DNA of 64,000 bases, taken from Mesocentrotus franciscanus. Its lineage: Eukaryota > Echinodermata > Echinoidea > Camarodonta > Strongylocentrotidae. The position numbers and the translations under genes were made by a program. Below are positions 12,259 to 25,435 of the stretch, piece by piece. The stretch is taken from contig CP137668.1 in assembly GCA_037976565.1 (NCBI GenBank), forward strand, positions 4,174,261-4,238,260, given 5' to 3'. The notes under the pieces were generated by a model. The model was not told the origin of the DNA. It worked only from the letters and a program-made list of their open reading frames with translations, and ran no database searches. Position 1 is the first letter of the stretch; each line of letters opens with the position of its first letter.

Positions 12259-13717
12259 CAGAACAATAGGCACTAATTAATGACAGGATTGCTTTGTTTT
12301 ACACAAAAGCTTTGCAGAACTGCCCATTTCCAGTCTTGATTTGCTCCAGGAAAATTCCAGGAACACCTGTATATATTAGTCATGTACACTGGACATTGGC
12401 ACAGGGAGATTAGTTTAATGGTATAAAGAGTAAATGCCCTGGCTTGTCTTCACTCTATTACAGTCAAACTCATCAATTTCCATTTTCTCGAAAGAAAATC
12501 TTCTCAAACCAAAGCAAAATGTATCATTGGAAACATGTTCCTCCAGGCCTTATCTTACACGCTTTTCTCTATGAAAAAAAAATCTATTCCTTCATCTATA
12601 TGTATTCAAGGAAAGTGTTATTTCTTAAATTTTATGTAAAACAATGATAAAGAGCTCTTGAAGGGAATCATAGAGTTGTCAGTTGGCGTAATGACATGTA
12701 ACAAATTAAAGTTAAAATCATTAAATTGCCATTCCTTTTCTGTTTCTTCTTATTCATTTTTCCACTTTGAAGTATTCAAATAAAACTGCTAGGGTGAGAA
12801 TCCCTGCCCTGTTCCAAATCTTTTTTTGCTGTTGCATATATATGATGATTCTTAAAGGAAGGACCATTACTAAAGACATGATGAATTCAATCTTGCGCAT
12901 GAGACACATTAAAGAGCAATAAACTCCAAGATTTGACTTCGAAGTACTGTTGGCATCCATGTTTGGTCAGAAAGCAATTATCCCTTTTCATTACATTGTG
13001 ATGTGGGTTTTCGTCACTTTTCAAGGCATGAATACTGATTAAAACACACCTTTACAAAGGAGGAACATTTGTACTGAATGAATTGCTAGGCTTTCTGTGA
13101 TAGCCATATTATGACACTTACTCTGACTCTGGATCAACCTTTGATTGAACCGGTAATTGCTTCTTCATTCACTGATGTATGACAACATGTATTTTTCATT
13201 GCTCATTAAAAGAAACTTGATAAAAACATACATGTTTTGGCAAAAAAAAAGTGATGATAAGAATGTTGTGACTTAGCAGTAAACTGCAAATGGGTACTTC
13301 TACAAAGCTTCATTGTGCATTCTTGGTTTTAGTAAAGAAATATAACTTAAAACTAAAATAAGCAGACATATGTCAGCATTCCTCACATTCCTACAGAGGA
13401 CTGTACGATTCCATCATTATAATAAATATAACACGTAGGCTTTTAGTTTTAGTTGCTAATAATACAAAATAAACTGATAATTGTGTTCAATTTCCTGTCC
13501 AGTTTACTTAAAGAAGATGACCTGATTTAATGCTGCTCGATGCTTTTAGCACCAAGTTGTCAATGTTAAAAAGTTTGTTTACTACAAAAGAGACAAGAGA
13601 CAGTCGATTGTGATAACAATGGGTTCTGAGAGTTTGCATGGAAATAGACACTATTACATCAAATAGAGAATAAACGTGAGTACATTTGAGCAGGTATACA
13701 GGCAAATAAAAATATAA

Positions 13718-13720
<3 letters not shown>

Positions 13721-13806
<86 letters not shown>
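13721..13806 (+). repeat. (GA)n microsatellite
   Basis: Nearly pure GA, interrupted once by AAAAG near 13776. Confidence 0.97.
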
Positions 13807-13811
<5 letters not shown>

Positions 13812-14389
13812 AACGGTGTGGTGGGGTGGGGAGAAGCACAGACTTTACTGTTTAAATGCCCCTCTAGTAGAAATGGCAATATTTATATTTACTCCCTAAG
13901 CCCATAACTCGGAATAGTATACTTTCCTCCCTAGAGTAGGCACCTCAGTACATTGACCTGAATTTATATTGAAGCAATAAAAGAAAACTGATATGAAAAA
14001 CATCTCAACAAATATTTTAGGCATGCCTGGAGAAATTCCTCCTAAACCTCAAAATCCCACATCACACCTTAGGGTTTGGATAACACTTCTGTAGAGCCAC
14101 CTTGGGGCTTACCTCCTTGACCAATGCTAACAGATTGGCCATCTCATTTAAGAAGGACTTAGCGCCCATTGTGGACACAATCCCTCAGTCACAATCCCTC
14201 AGTAGGACCGAAGCAGGGACCAGTTCATCAGACCTTGATCTTTGTTGAGGGCTTAGCATCATTTCTATGATTTCAGGAAGAATAGGATAGCTTTCTTGGT
14301 CTCTAGATGGTGGGCTTCAAGTCTGTGTTTGGGCTAGGTGACCCAAGAACAAATAGGTTTAGGGACAACCCACTCCTCTCTAGCTCCCT

Positions 14390-14452
14390 CCCTTTCTCTC
14401 TCTCTCTCTCTCCCTCTCTCTCTCTTTCTCTCTTTCTCCCTCTCCCTCTCCT
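14390..14452 (+). repeat. (CT)n microsatellite
   Basis: CT/CCT/TTC run of about 60 bp. Confidence 0.95.
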
Positions 14453-16700
14453 TCATGCACTACAGTCTCAGGAACAAAGGAACTATGCAGAAGTTAACAA
14501 ATTACAAATGTAGAAGTCATACCACTTTATCTTCTGCTGTCAAAGCAGTTATGTAAGAAGAAATTGACTAATTCTAAACGGGAAGTGGTTTAACAATCAT
14601 TCATTGTTCATTCATTGTGCCTACCCGACTGGTGTTGCAAATCACATGTCTAGCTGAGGTTATGAGCTGTTTTAAAGGCCCAGCATGTAGCTGATTCACA
14701 CCACTAGGCATTCACACATACCTGTCTAGTGCATCCCTCCTACCAGCATGACCAGCATGACCAGCAAAACTGATGACATATTTTTATGTCACCTTTCATG
14801 TGGAATGCAGGGTACATTCTTTCTAACAAGTTCTTCTAAAACTTGAAAGTTTAGGGCTTGCCATAAAGGTGAATAAAAAAATCTTATATTAAACATGGGC
14901 CTGGTACCATAACATTTACAACTGGTCTTTTAAATGAGCTGGACAATCCATCTCAGGCACAACAATGCTTATTGTATGTATAAAGTTTACAGACATAGGG
15001 CATATTGACTTTTGAAATGATGATTATCATATCAATTTAGAAGGGGGAAACATGTCCAGTAGAAGATAAATGTACAACTAGGATTTACTTGGTGGGCTAC
15101 AGGGGCTATTTTTATAAGCAAATCACCTGAACCTTTGTGCACTAAAACCACTAATTACTGCATGGTCAATCAAGCCATCTCCCAAACAGACAGACTGTAC
15201 CCAGGTCTTTCTTCACTGGGCGTCCAGACTGAAATTCATTACGTTTTGGGACATGGGGTCTATGTTTGAATTCCAAAATTGGGAGCTCGAGACATAAAAT
15301 ATGGAGGCCTGTGTGTTCAAGGCGCCTGTCAGGGTACCAATCAATGGCCAATGAGAACGAGGTTACACTATGTCTCTTTTGAATGAATATCCATCTCTAA
15401 TCAAAAATATTTGTCTGATGTCTCCACATTAAATGCTTATCCGTCATGTGCCTAAGTGGACAAGGGGCAAAGATTATAACATAGGAAGTAAGTGAAGAAT
15501 AATTTACTTGCTCATCATTGAATCTTAATAAATAGAGTTACCTGGAAACAATCCTAAATAATTCATAAACCATTCTAAAAGTCAAACTTGGACAGATCAT
15601 TTTAGTCCATGGCACAATATTTTACAAAAGAGTACAATCCAGCCACATTTTTGCCACCTGCAGAAGAGCCAATGTGTGTCGGAAGCCCTCTAACACCTCC
15701 CAATGGGAGTCTAATTTTTAAAACACTTACCAATTACTCAATAACGATTTAATGGCCTCAATATATTTCTTGACCAATCTGAGTGACCAATTGGCCTTTA
15801 GATCATGACTATACCAAATGGCAATGTACCCCATCATACCTGTAAAGGTGATCTCTCTTTTTCAATTACAGCCAAAACATTAAAAGCTGATTCAGCCAAG
15901 ACAGTTTTTCATGGGCCTTTAAAGATTTACATTGAAAGAGAGGAGTTCAAACACTGCTTGTGTTTAGAGGCAAAAAGAAATAGTATGCTATGTATCATTG
16001 CTGAATTTGGAGTCCAATAGTTTTTTAACTTATAAAGCATAATTTTTTTTAAACCGATCATGAAATTTATACAAAGCTGTCATTGTAACATGTACAACGG
16101 TCTTTAGAATTGAATAATGAACGGATGACCATAGGCACCAAAGCGATAATGACCATGTCCACTTCGATGGCTGTGAGGTTCGTTTATCACAGGCACCTCA
16201 CATGAAGGTCAGGTCATTATGAAAGGCGTGACCATCACTCATTGCGGCCAAGCCCCTTCATCCACTCATTGACCTACAACAAATTTCTTATGGGTCATCC
16301 TTGTTCTGGGCATTTGGGTGGGCTATATATATTACAACTTCTACTTACCAACTGACAACTGAAAGGTGAAAAAAAATCAAAAGCTGAACTTTTGGTGAAG
16401 ACTGTTCATGAAAGGAGTAAGGTGGAATCAACTATTTCTTATATGTTATTGCAGACCTGAGGATTTGTTTTAAAAGACCAAAAGGAAAAAAATGATACGA
16501 ATTAAGATTTGGGGGCATTTTGGACGTCTACACTCTATTTCTATCATTCTGGGGGGCAAATTTGATACTACCTCTAAAGTATTCTGATATAATTGGTGTA
16601 TTCCCTCCCTCTAGCCACATTCTTATCTATTCTAATGGTTTTTCTGATTTATTTTCTCTCAATATGTATGACCTCATCATCTCACCTATGAAGGTAGTTG

Positions 16701-16732
<32 letters not shown>

Positions 16733-16903
16733 CCTCCCCTACCCTTCTCTCTCTCCCCCCTCTTTTTTCTCTATTTCTATCTATTCCCTAAACATATCTC
16801 CTCTATTATCTGATCTCTCTGTTCTTCTTCTCCCATCTGTCTGTCTGTCTGTCTCTCTTTCTCTCTACCTATCTATCTCATCTATTCCACTTTCTCTTCT
16901 TCT

Positions 16904-16951
<48 letters not shown>
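16701..16951 (+). repeat. Compound CT / CTGT / TTC microsatellite
   Basis: A pyrimidine-rich tract with (CT)n at both ends, (CTGT)n at 16839-16853 and (TTC)n near 16895. Confidence 0.95.
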
Positions 16952-16955
<4 letters not shown>

Positions 16956-17704
16956 CACCACCCGCCTCCTCACTGATACGGCACACCCAAAAGCAAGGTG
17001 ATAGAGATGTCGACCCTTCATTCTCTTGAGGTGTCATATGAAGGTTGATGTCAAGGTTTGCCGAGTCTGAGATCTGTTTGCAAGGTATGCCCAACATGTG
17101 TAGATACATCTGTAAATCATGAGACAGCATGCTTGGAAATTACTTGTTTAAGAAACCCTCAATGCACATTCAGTTTGTCAAAACTGTAGACCAAATGTAT
17201 TTTCATCAATGGACAGGGATGCAAAAGAAAGTGTCAAGTCTTTATTTCATACCTAGGGAAGGGGTGAATGTAGTTGAAACCTTGCAGTCACAGAATTAAA
17301 AACTCCATCCCAACAAAGTTTGACAAAAGCTTGGTCTAAGTATGGAAATGAGGCTATTTTGTGAAGTGTAATTGTGTCTGAATATCAGTTCTTCTTCGAT
17401 GAAGAATGTGAATGTGAACATTAATACAGACTAAACCTAGTAACACAGGCAGAAATCTGACAAACAAAAGTAAGGCCTGTATAAGTTCACCAAACAAGAG
17501 AACCATAGCAGACCTCTTAACTTAGCCTATCAGCGGGGAAACCTGCAGGAAGGATATCACTTTCATCTCCCGAACATACCAGACAGTTCATACACCAGGT
17601 ACAGTCCCACATGTTCCTTCATGCGTCTGCTAATTCATACACCCTGGCGATTTGCTCTAGCCCTGCCTCCACCGGAGTCGGCTTATGTTTATAACAACAC
17701 ACCA

Positions 17705-17863
17705 GGGCCCCGTATTACAAAGAGTTGATATCAATCGTAACTTATTTGCGATTGATATCAATCGCAACCATGTACATAAGAGATAGGAGAATGCAAACTT
17801 GCGATTGATTGGAGGACTTACGATTGATTTGGATCAATCGTAACTCTTTGTAAGACGGGGCCC
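17705..17863. mobile_element. Small MITE with GGGCCCCGT termini (159 bp)
   Basis: GGGCCCCGTATTACAAAGAG at the left and CTCTTTGTAAGACGGGGCCC at the right are inverted. The interior holds further inverted ATTGATATCAATCG-type motifs, so the whole unit can fold on itself. Confidence 0.8.
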
Positions 17864-17996
17864 AGGTTGAATAAACGCCTCTGAAGTACGATACTTCAAA
17901 TTTCATTCAGACTGTGAAAATCCAAGACTTAGGTTACAATAACATGATTCCTTTTCTAACAAGTTTTTGAGATGATATTTTACACCTTATTAGGTG

Positions 17997-18374
17997 TGTC
18001 TTCATCAGCTCGAGATTGCCAAATAGCCCGCTATTTCTGATTTGGGAAATAAGCCCAAAGTTACAAATTGCGTCTTCATCAGCTCGAGATTCATGAATCT
18101 CGAGCTTGAGAAATTAGCTCTAGATATTTTGCTAAGCGTTCGCGCATAGTGCGAGTCTTCAGGCTGGTGAAGACGCACTGGACAATTAGCGGGATATTTT
18201 GCCAAATAGCGAGATAGTTTGCAAACTAGCCCAAGATATCTTGGGATGACTATCTCGACCAAATATCCCGCTAATTGCAACTGCGGGCTGATGAAGACGC
18301 AAACTAGCTGGATAATTTGCGATCGGGATAGTTAAAATAGCGGGTTATTTGGCAATCTCGAGCTGATGAAGACA
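17997..18374. mobile_element. Foldback element with TGTCTTCATCAGCTCGAG termini (378 bp)
   Basis: The ends TGTCTTCATCAGCTCGAGAT and ATCTCGAGCTGATGAAGACA are perfect inverted repeats continuing into TGCCAAATA. The core motif GATGAAGACGC or its inverse recurs four more times inside, with CTCGAG palindromes, suggesting repeated internal rearrangement. The 91-codon minus frame here is part of the repeat. Confidence 0.85.
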
Positions 18375-21354
18375 GGCCTTTAGTGTCTGCTGCATGCATT
18401 TATGAAGGATCGGAAAATGTGGGTCTTGTGTAGATTGACAGTGCTACTGCTACTTGTCTTCATGCAGCGGTTAGGTTGCTAGTTACCAACAAATTTTACT
18501 GTAAGCATGCCATGGGTTAATCGCTAAGTCACTTGATAAAACAAGATCAAACTACCACCTTTACAGCTCAAATGATCTTGTGAGTTTCCTTCATCTTTAA
18601 GTTATTAAATCCCGCATAATAAGAAACCCTACCCCATTCCAAAGTTCTCAACTTCTCAGAGCCCTATCAACAGATCATCCAGAAGGGCAACTCCACAAAG
18701 AATTAATACCGGGGAAACCACTAGACTGTTAACAGGGGCTCCTAAATAAATGAGCTTATAACAGATGAATTGATCAGATGAAAGGAAAGCAAAAATAGTT
18801 GTAAACAATTAGCTTGGCTATTGCTATTGCTATTCACCTTCTCTGTAGGCATTGGAATATACAACAATCTATCTAGGTATAGAGTTGTAATATTCATGTA
18901 GGCCCACATGGCACTCCTTGGTACTCTGTCAGTATAGCATTGATTACTGAATGATTGCTCTCAAGAAACAATGACCCTTTATGAAATTCTAGTTATTTCA
19001 TACAATGTCTAATATTTTAGAGAGATTTGGGTCTATCTTTTTTTTATTCAACATATCTGTGACAGTTTCTTTTACAATTTTTTAAAATCTTTTATTTTTT
19101 AGTCTTTATACTTTACATATAAGAATCATTGGTTCTATGATTTAGTAATCCTGGTAAATAGCATCTTCAAGCACATGTATACATGTATTTTTTGTATACA
19201 AAACGTTTCAACTTAGGCCTAGATCGTTGTCCTTCTCCATTTGAATATATTGATAGAAGATAGACCTACTGTATATATATATATATATATGTGTACTTAA
19301 AATACATAAGTATAAGACATCAATAGTAACTTCAAGCTTTCTTTTAAGTACCACTTCCAAAAAAGTCAAATCTCTAAGTACAATTCATTATTCTACATCC
19401 AAGAATAGCCTTCTTATGGAAAACAATGCTAATCAACATTTACATGTGTAAGGAAGTCACAAAGTGCAGTGTTTTATGTTCTTTTGTATGTTGCTATGCA
19501 AAGATAATGAGAAGTTGAGAACTGACAAGACAGGAACACAAAATATTTTCAATCACATTGATGATAATGAGAAACAAGATTCATGGCCATGGTTTCACGA
19601 TGATGTTTGCTGAGCCCACCTCCCATGATCCACCAGACAGTTCAACAAATGTTACGGGTGCTGCATGGGTAGCCAAAAGTCAATGGCACCCATTCACAAA
19701 ACCCGACCAGCATGCCATGTCTGCCAACTTCTACTCCCAGTCCAATTCACTGTTTACCTAGACACCCCAAGAATGTTTTTGAACCCCGGCCAAGAATAAA
19801 ATCTTTTCCAGGCTTTCAAAACATTGCCACATTTCTCACATCTCCATTGAGAAGTCATCCCCCTTCTCAATAGGACGGCATCTTAGAAGTGAGACATCCT
19901 CGACAACTTTTTACAACTTCCCATGACAACCATTTGTGTTCGCAATCTGGGACAATGGCTTGTAACAATTTGGACAACCTTGTACGGGTGGGAAGAAAAA
20001 TGATTGTTTCCCAGGTCTTTTGCTATTCTTATATTGTTCTGCTTGACTTGATTGTAAGCCCACTTGACTTTTGAATTGATATGAACAATATTCTAGAAAG
20101 CACTTGATGTAGTGGGTGGTTTCAGTAATTCAACATGAGAATACACCTTACAAAGGGCCAAGGACTTCAGAACAGGTTCATACCAAGTCCTAGGCCTACC
20201 AAACAATACAGTAGGCCTGGAAAGTATTTTTTTAAAGGTGGAAAATACATGGGGCAGTGAGCCATTGAGCTACAGAGTAGGGGTAAAAAGGGAATCTTTG
20301 GAAATTTCAAAAAGAGCTCTGGAAAATGCAGAAAATATGTCTTATTATTGTAATAAGGGCCATTACAAATTACTGCAGTCTGTAAGCAAATGTCATATTT
20401 ATGATTGCAAAGGTTCCAGGAACAAAAGAGTCCCTTTTTTTTACAAGAGTACAAGAGGGAGCAAAATACGAAATACTATATAAATCAACAAATTTAATTG
20501 GTTAAAATATCAGGACTTTGATTATTTGTGTTTATTTACTAAAATTAGGAATCGTTTTATCGTGTCAAAACTAGTTAAAACAATAATTTTCCTCAACCTT
20601 GCCAATTGCTGATGACACTTGTGGGCAACTTCCTTCATTTCCCAGTGAGACTATGGTTCATGTACTTCTTCTACAGGTAGTTGGCTTTTTAACCTTGAAA
20701 ATTGAAAGAATTAATTGTGTGAAACAGGGACAGGAGACGATGTGTGAAATTGGTGAATGTCATTTTTCTTTCTTGTACATGTCGTAAGAAAATGCCACAT
20801 GTATCACATATGTCAGAATTGATTTTTTTTTTTTTTTTTAATTCAAAAGATTGTTAAAAATTCCTGGGAAAATTTGGTGGTGCAGATATAATTCAAAGTA
20901 TAGTCTGAAGGTTATCATTTTTATTTAAAGTTTTAATGAATAAATACCAGATTAGGAATTTTACAACTGCAGTCTATATTTCGAGAATGTTAACTGAATC
21001 ATTTTCCTAGCCGCTATACTTCAAAATAATGGTATTAAAAGTGAACACATTGATCTAACAATGACCAAAACCTGATCCACCAGAAGTTGGAAAATCATGA
21101 AAATGACTTTACATATATTATATACTATATATACTATATGCGAATGTTCCATATTTGTCTTGTAGCTTTGTTTTGTGAGTACTGTCTATGCAAAATTTTC
21201 AGTGTGAATTTTGATCCACGATCTATATTACATGTGCAATTGTTTTTCACATTTTTGTCCTTTCACTAAAATCTATATACACATCTCTAAAGAAGAACTT
21301 TAAAAGAATATATATGGAATATAATGTACGTAATAAGATAAAACAAACAAACAA
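18375..21354. other. No gene seen
   Basis: AT-rich DNA with a (TA)n run at 19273-19290 and short open frames on both strands. The plus frame at 19558-19761 looks protein-like in part (WVAKSQWHPF) but has no splice context. Confidence 0.4.
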
Positions 21355-22312
21355 TCAAACAAAACTATACTTGACGTACAGCAAGACTGTACTACAACAT
21401 TCCTTTTTATGGGTGACATGATTATGATTGGATTGTTCAGATTTATTTAGACCAGCAAAATATGACATTATTATCCTAAAGAAGAGTACTAATTTCTTCA
21501 GCTGTCCTGTACCGGAATATAAAAATAAATTCAACATGTGTAATGTGCAAGGGCCTTTAACTATTACTTTACGACCTAAATATAACTCTCTTTCCTTTCT
21601 GAAAAAAGGGCAAACAAAAACATAATGGTATTCATCACCAGACTAATGCATATCACAACATGGGCATTCTATACTAATTTCATTAAAAGCTTCTTTGAAT
21701 CTGTTATTATTAATTGGTAAACGGTGTGACCTACATTTAAAACGGCTGAGCAATGTTATTCTATCTTTTTTACCCAGCAAAACTAAATACCTTTCAAAGA
21801 GAATCATTTTTAAAGATCCTATAATTTTGGCATGCACTGTTTGACCAAATTGTTGCCATCACAGTCATCTTGTTTTGAAAATGATCGTTTAATCTCAACT
21901 TCAGAGTGCTCATGCAGTATCCAACTATTGCTAAATCCTTCCCGTGCTTTAGCCAAACAAGAGGAACAGCATGGTTCAATATTTTTCAATACAAGATAAC
22001 CACTTGAAATAATTAGACATATCTACATTCTGACTAATTAACCTTTGCAAAAATAAAATTTGACTGAATATTTATAGGGGGAAACTTTTACTATTCTTAA
22101 CCAGAAACTATAACCATTCGATGTTTGATACCGTTAGCTAAACATGCCCTCCCAGTTTCTCCATATACCATACAATCTGGTGTAAATTTATTTACACATA
22201 ACGCTGACCTGAGAAATGTTCTGTGAAATATTTCAATTTGACTCAAATCTTCATATCTCCACACTTCACATCCAAGTTGGTCTAACAATTCACATCGAAT
22301 ATCCAATGGCAA
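21355..22312 (-). pseudogene. Non-LTR retrotransposon: decayed C-terminal part of reverse transcriptase ORF
   Basis: Several minus-strand frames in sequence match the end of LINE polyproteins. At 22312-22097 it reads like the thumb region (LGCEVWRYEDL, MVYGETGRACL). At 21979-21794 comes LNDHFQNKM and NYRIFK. At 21837-21643 comes SRFKCRSHRLPI and a CPCC cysteine pair. After an in-frame TAG it goes on as SGDEYHYVFVCPFF towards 21355. At least two frame changes and one stop show it is dead. I recognise this pattern from CR1/L2-like LINEs of marine invertebrates; the exact clade is unsure. The catalytic palm domain is not present. Confidence 0.75.
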
Positions 22313-22377
22313 TTTAATTGAGTCTTTGAACCTTTAATGACATAGAGAAGAGGGCTTTCATGGCCTGTAATACCTGA

Positions 22378-22460
22378 AAAAATGGGTAGGGGCAGGGAGA
22401 TGAGACCTGGTAGGGGTTTCGAGGCTTGAGCGGCACACCCCGTCCAAACCGATTCTGAGT
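22378..22460 (+). repeat. Repeat with AGCGGCACACCCC, related to 61054-61322
   Basis: GGTAGGGGTTTCGAGGCTT, GAGCGGCACACCCC, GTCCAAACC and TCTGAGTACCCC appear in the same order at 61257-61316. An NRF1-like GCGCATGCGC lies to the right at 22552-22561, just outside the repeat. Confidence 0.7.
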
Positions 22461-23532
22461 ACCCCGGGTTTAAAAGCTGCCATGTTACGGGATGTAAACG
22501 TATCCTACAATGCACCGCACATGCAAGCGGGCCGGTTGATCAACCGACCTTGCGCATGCGCTATGTGATCTTATTTACCATCGGTGCGACCAGGCGGCAT
22601 TAATCCAGCTTAGTGGAATGATCGCTTGGGGACCGCGGCACCAGGGATAGTTCAAAAGACCCTAATCCAGTTTTCTCTCCTAGTCTTCTAGCTCCATGGT
22701 TCCACACAGGAAGCAATAATTCATACAAACAATACCAATAGGGTTTACTTAGACTAATTCCTCTCTATTGAGCCTGGATCTATGTCCCTCTTCAGACTAA
22801 AAAAAAAAATCACCATATGCACACTGTACATGTAGCCAAGGTAAAACCATATACATGAGGTTATAGTATACCGGTACACTAATTTTTCTAGTGTGAATGT
22901 CCTGCAATGAAACCTATTGCGTTATGCACTGTTGCCCATAAACCTCTTTCATGATAATGTGGTCTATTCTTGATAGATAAGGTTTCTATCTTCTCAGAAG
23001 TTTATTGATCACTCTTAAGTATCACACAGGTTGATCGATAAAGTTCTGAGAAGATATAAATTTATCAAGAATAACCTACATGTATATTGTCAAACAAATG
23101 ATTCAAACTTTATGGATGACAGTGTAGTAAAACAAAGGATTGAACATTACTTCTAGTGTGTATGTTACATGTATATTGTATGACAAACCATAACACTGAG
23201 TGGGGCTCATTGTGAGCATGTCCAAATATATGATCAGGCAATTATCATCTTGTATCCTCCAACAATACCATTACATTAGCTGACACTAAACATATGATGT
23301 CAAATAACCTCCCCAAAACTATTTTTAGAAGATATTTCTTCATACAATACTTTTTCAGTTTTTCATGTGTGTATGCCCCTTTAAAGAGAAGGTTGAGTTC
23401 TGGGAAGAGGTGACAAATAATTTGTGAGCGTTATCATTGTTATTATGCAAGTGTGGAAGAACATCAGAGAAAAAATTTCCCTGAAAAGCATGGCTCTTCA
23501 AATGCCTTAATATTCTAAATATGGCATGTAAC

Positions 23533-24252
23533 TAGTGTTGTAACATCACGGATATTTCCAATTCCGTTTAACCGCTAGTCAAAACCGGACGGTTTTCGGT
23601 TAAACGAAAATTACTCACTTTTGCCAAGGTCGCCGCTGATTGTAAGAATAGTGGTCGGCACTGGGCGGGCGCGGGCCCGACCAGCGCGGGGGATTTTCGC
23701 CCACCACTTCTGATGAAAAACACTGCTTTCGACCGGCACTAATTTCACATAAAAACGTAACTATTCGTCAAGAAATATATTACTTAGATTCTACATTCAT
23801 ATTTCCGTCTTTACTTGTGTTTTATTTGCAATTGTACAAGAATCATGATTTCAATTTGACATAAACTGATTATTTTTAAAGATTTGCCGAGTGTTGTTGT
23901 CTAAAGTTGCGATTCATGAAGGCTGCCATTGAATGTACCGATGTACATGTTATAATACACAGAGATAGCAGCTCAGGCTCGTTCCATTACTGTTCTTATA
24001 AATGTTTATTTTCAATAAGTTAAATTTTTTCTCGTGATTTTCCGGAATAAATAAATTAAAATACTGTAAGATATATTTATTCTATTATTTATATTGTAAA
24101 ATTTGTCCGAAATTTTTACACTAAAAAAATAAAAAAATAAAATTTTTTTTTTTTAAATTTAAAAAATCGGGTAAACGAAACAGTCACATTCAAAACGGAT
24201 AGTGCCATGGACGGTCGGATACCGGACGGTTAAACGTTTGATCACAGCACTA
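23533..24252. mobile_element. hAT-type non-autonomous DNA transposon with 8-bp TSD
   Basis: The 720-bp element is flanked by a perfect 8-bp direct repeat, CATGTAAC, at 23525-23532 and 24253-24260. Its ends are inverted (TAGTGTTGT and ACAGCACTA), and subterminal motifs around ACCGGACGGTTAAACG recur in inverted orientation. An 8-bp duplication and TAGTG/CACTA-type ends are typical of hAT elements. It has no open reading frame of transposase size. The centre is AT-rich and the left arm GC-rich. Confidence 0.85.
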
Positions 24253-25360
24253 CATGTAACATCATAAAAATCGGGACGGATTTTTATGCCACATGTTCGT
24301 GTAGTCCCATATACATCTTTCTGTGTACAGTGCTTGTAACTTTACCAAGACTGGGCCAAATTTCTTATCATTTTGATGATTCCAGAACCTTGCAGTACAC
24401 ACCAATACTTATATGTTAGATGATCAACCTTTTCTGATCGATTCCACACCGTTTCTTTCACAATGCAATCGCATGACCAGGACTCAACTTTATCTTTAAT
24501 TAACATAATGAATCTTTATATGTTTAAACAAAGTTTGTACAAATGTCCCCCTGGTCTGAATGGGTTGTATAATGTCACCTGCATTTGACCCTGATGTTTT
24601 TCTTTTTCTCAGGCTTGTTTAGACCCCTTAGGGCACTGGCTGCTCATAATGAGGGAAAATAGTGGTTTTATGCTTCAAAGAAAATCTAGTAGTCTCTATT
24701 GTTCCCAAGCGGTTTGTTTCCTGTTCAGAGGTGTGCAAATTACAGAAATTGTGTCCTTACATTTGCAAGTTGCAACTACATGACAGACAATATGCCTCAC
24801 TTAAGTTTTATGTCAGTTTTGAGTATTGTTTGGTGTAATATTCAGTACTCAGGCACACAGGTGCATGAACACTAGGTTGGGGCACATTCAAGGAATTATC
24901 AATTCTTGTTTATTGTTAATTTTCAACGTTTGGATGTGGAAAAGGGCTGAATAGTGGCCAAGATTGAACATACATGTATGTAATTTACAAACTTCAAAAC
25001 TGTGGTTTATGAACTAAATAAAAGTGCAAACATACGTATTCCTTCTTGAGAGGCTCTTTTTAAATCTACTGCAATATCCTTATGTATTTCTTTGCTTGTT
25101 TGTTTGTTAAGGGGGCTTTTTTTACCATATATACCTTTTATACATGGTTTCTAGAGCTCCTTTTTGCACTTCCTAAATCACTCACCAATTCCATGTAGTC
25201 TTGCACTACTAGATTATTAATTAATATTTAGGAGGTCTTTTTAGGAGGCAAGTGTAGACCTACTTTACATACATGTACTTTATTGCCCATATCATATTTT
25301 TCAATCTCAGCAAAATATTCTTTGCAGCCATTTCCTCTTTTCCCAGTGATAAATCTTTAC

Positions 25361-25435
25361 TTGGGTCACTTCTGATGATGGCATCTGGTCACCAAATGGT
25401 TCTCTGGAGGGCCATGAGTATAATTGGAAGGTACT
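25361..25435 (-). CDS. Possible 25-codon exon, unknown gene
   Basis: A 75-nt segment, phase 0 on both sides, lies between CACACAG and GTAAAG and would encode STFQLYSWPSREPFGDQMPS followed by SEVTQ. The composition is polar and protein-like, and the phase fits the candidate at 28567-28634. The acceptor is weak. The plus strand of the same stretch also looks exon-like (TTTCCTCTTTTCCCAG at 25346), so neither strand is secure. Confidence 0.18.

Larger units (their letters stand above)
11661..16700. other. No gene supported
   Basis: Holds the hairpin at 12211-12258 and microsatellites at 13721 and 14390. A minus-strand stretch ending at 14117 (MGAKSFLNEMANLLALVKE before GTAAGC) has a good donor, but no acceptor and an equally open opposite strand, so it was not called. 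Confidence 0.4.

Noticed and set aside
13508..13879. 123-codon minus-strand frame
   Set aside because: Its length comes from the (GA)n tract read as a Leu/Ser repeat.
14100..14270. Minus exon ending LLALVKE before GTAAGC
   Set aside because: Good donor but no acceptor; the opposite strand is equally open, and short direct repeats suggest non-coding sequence.
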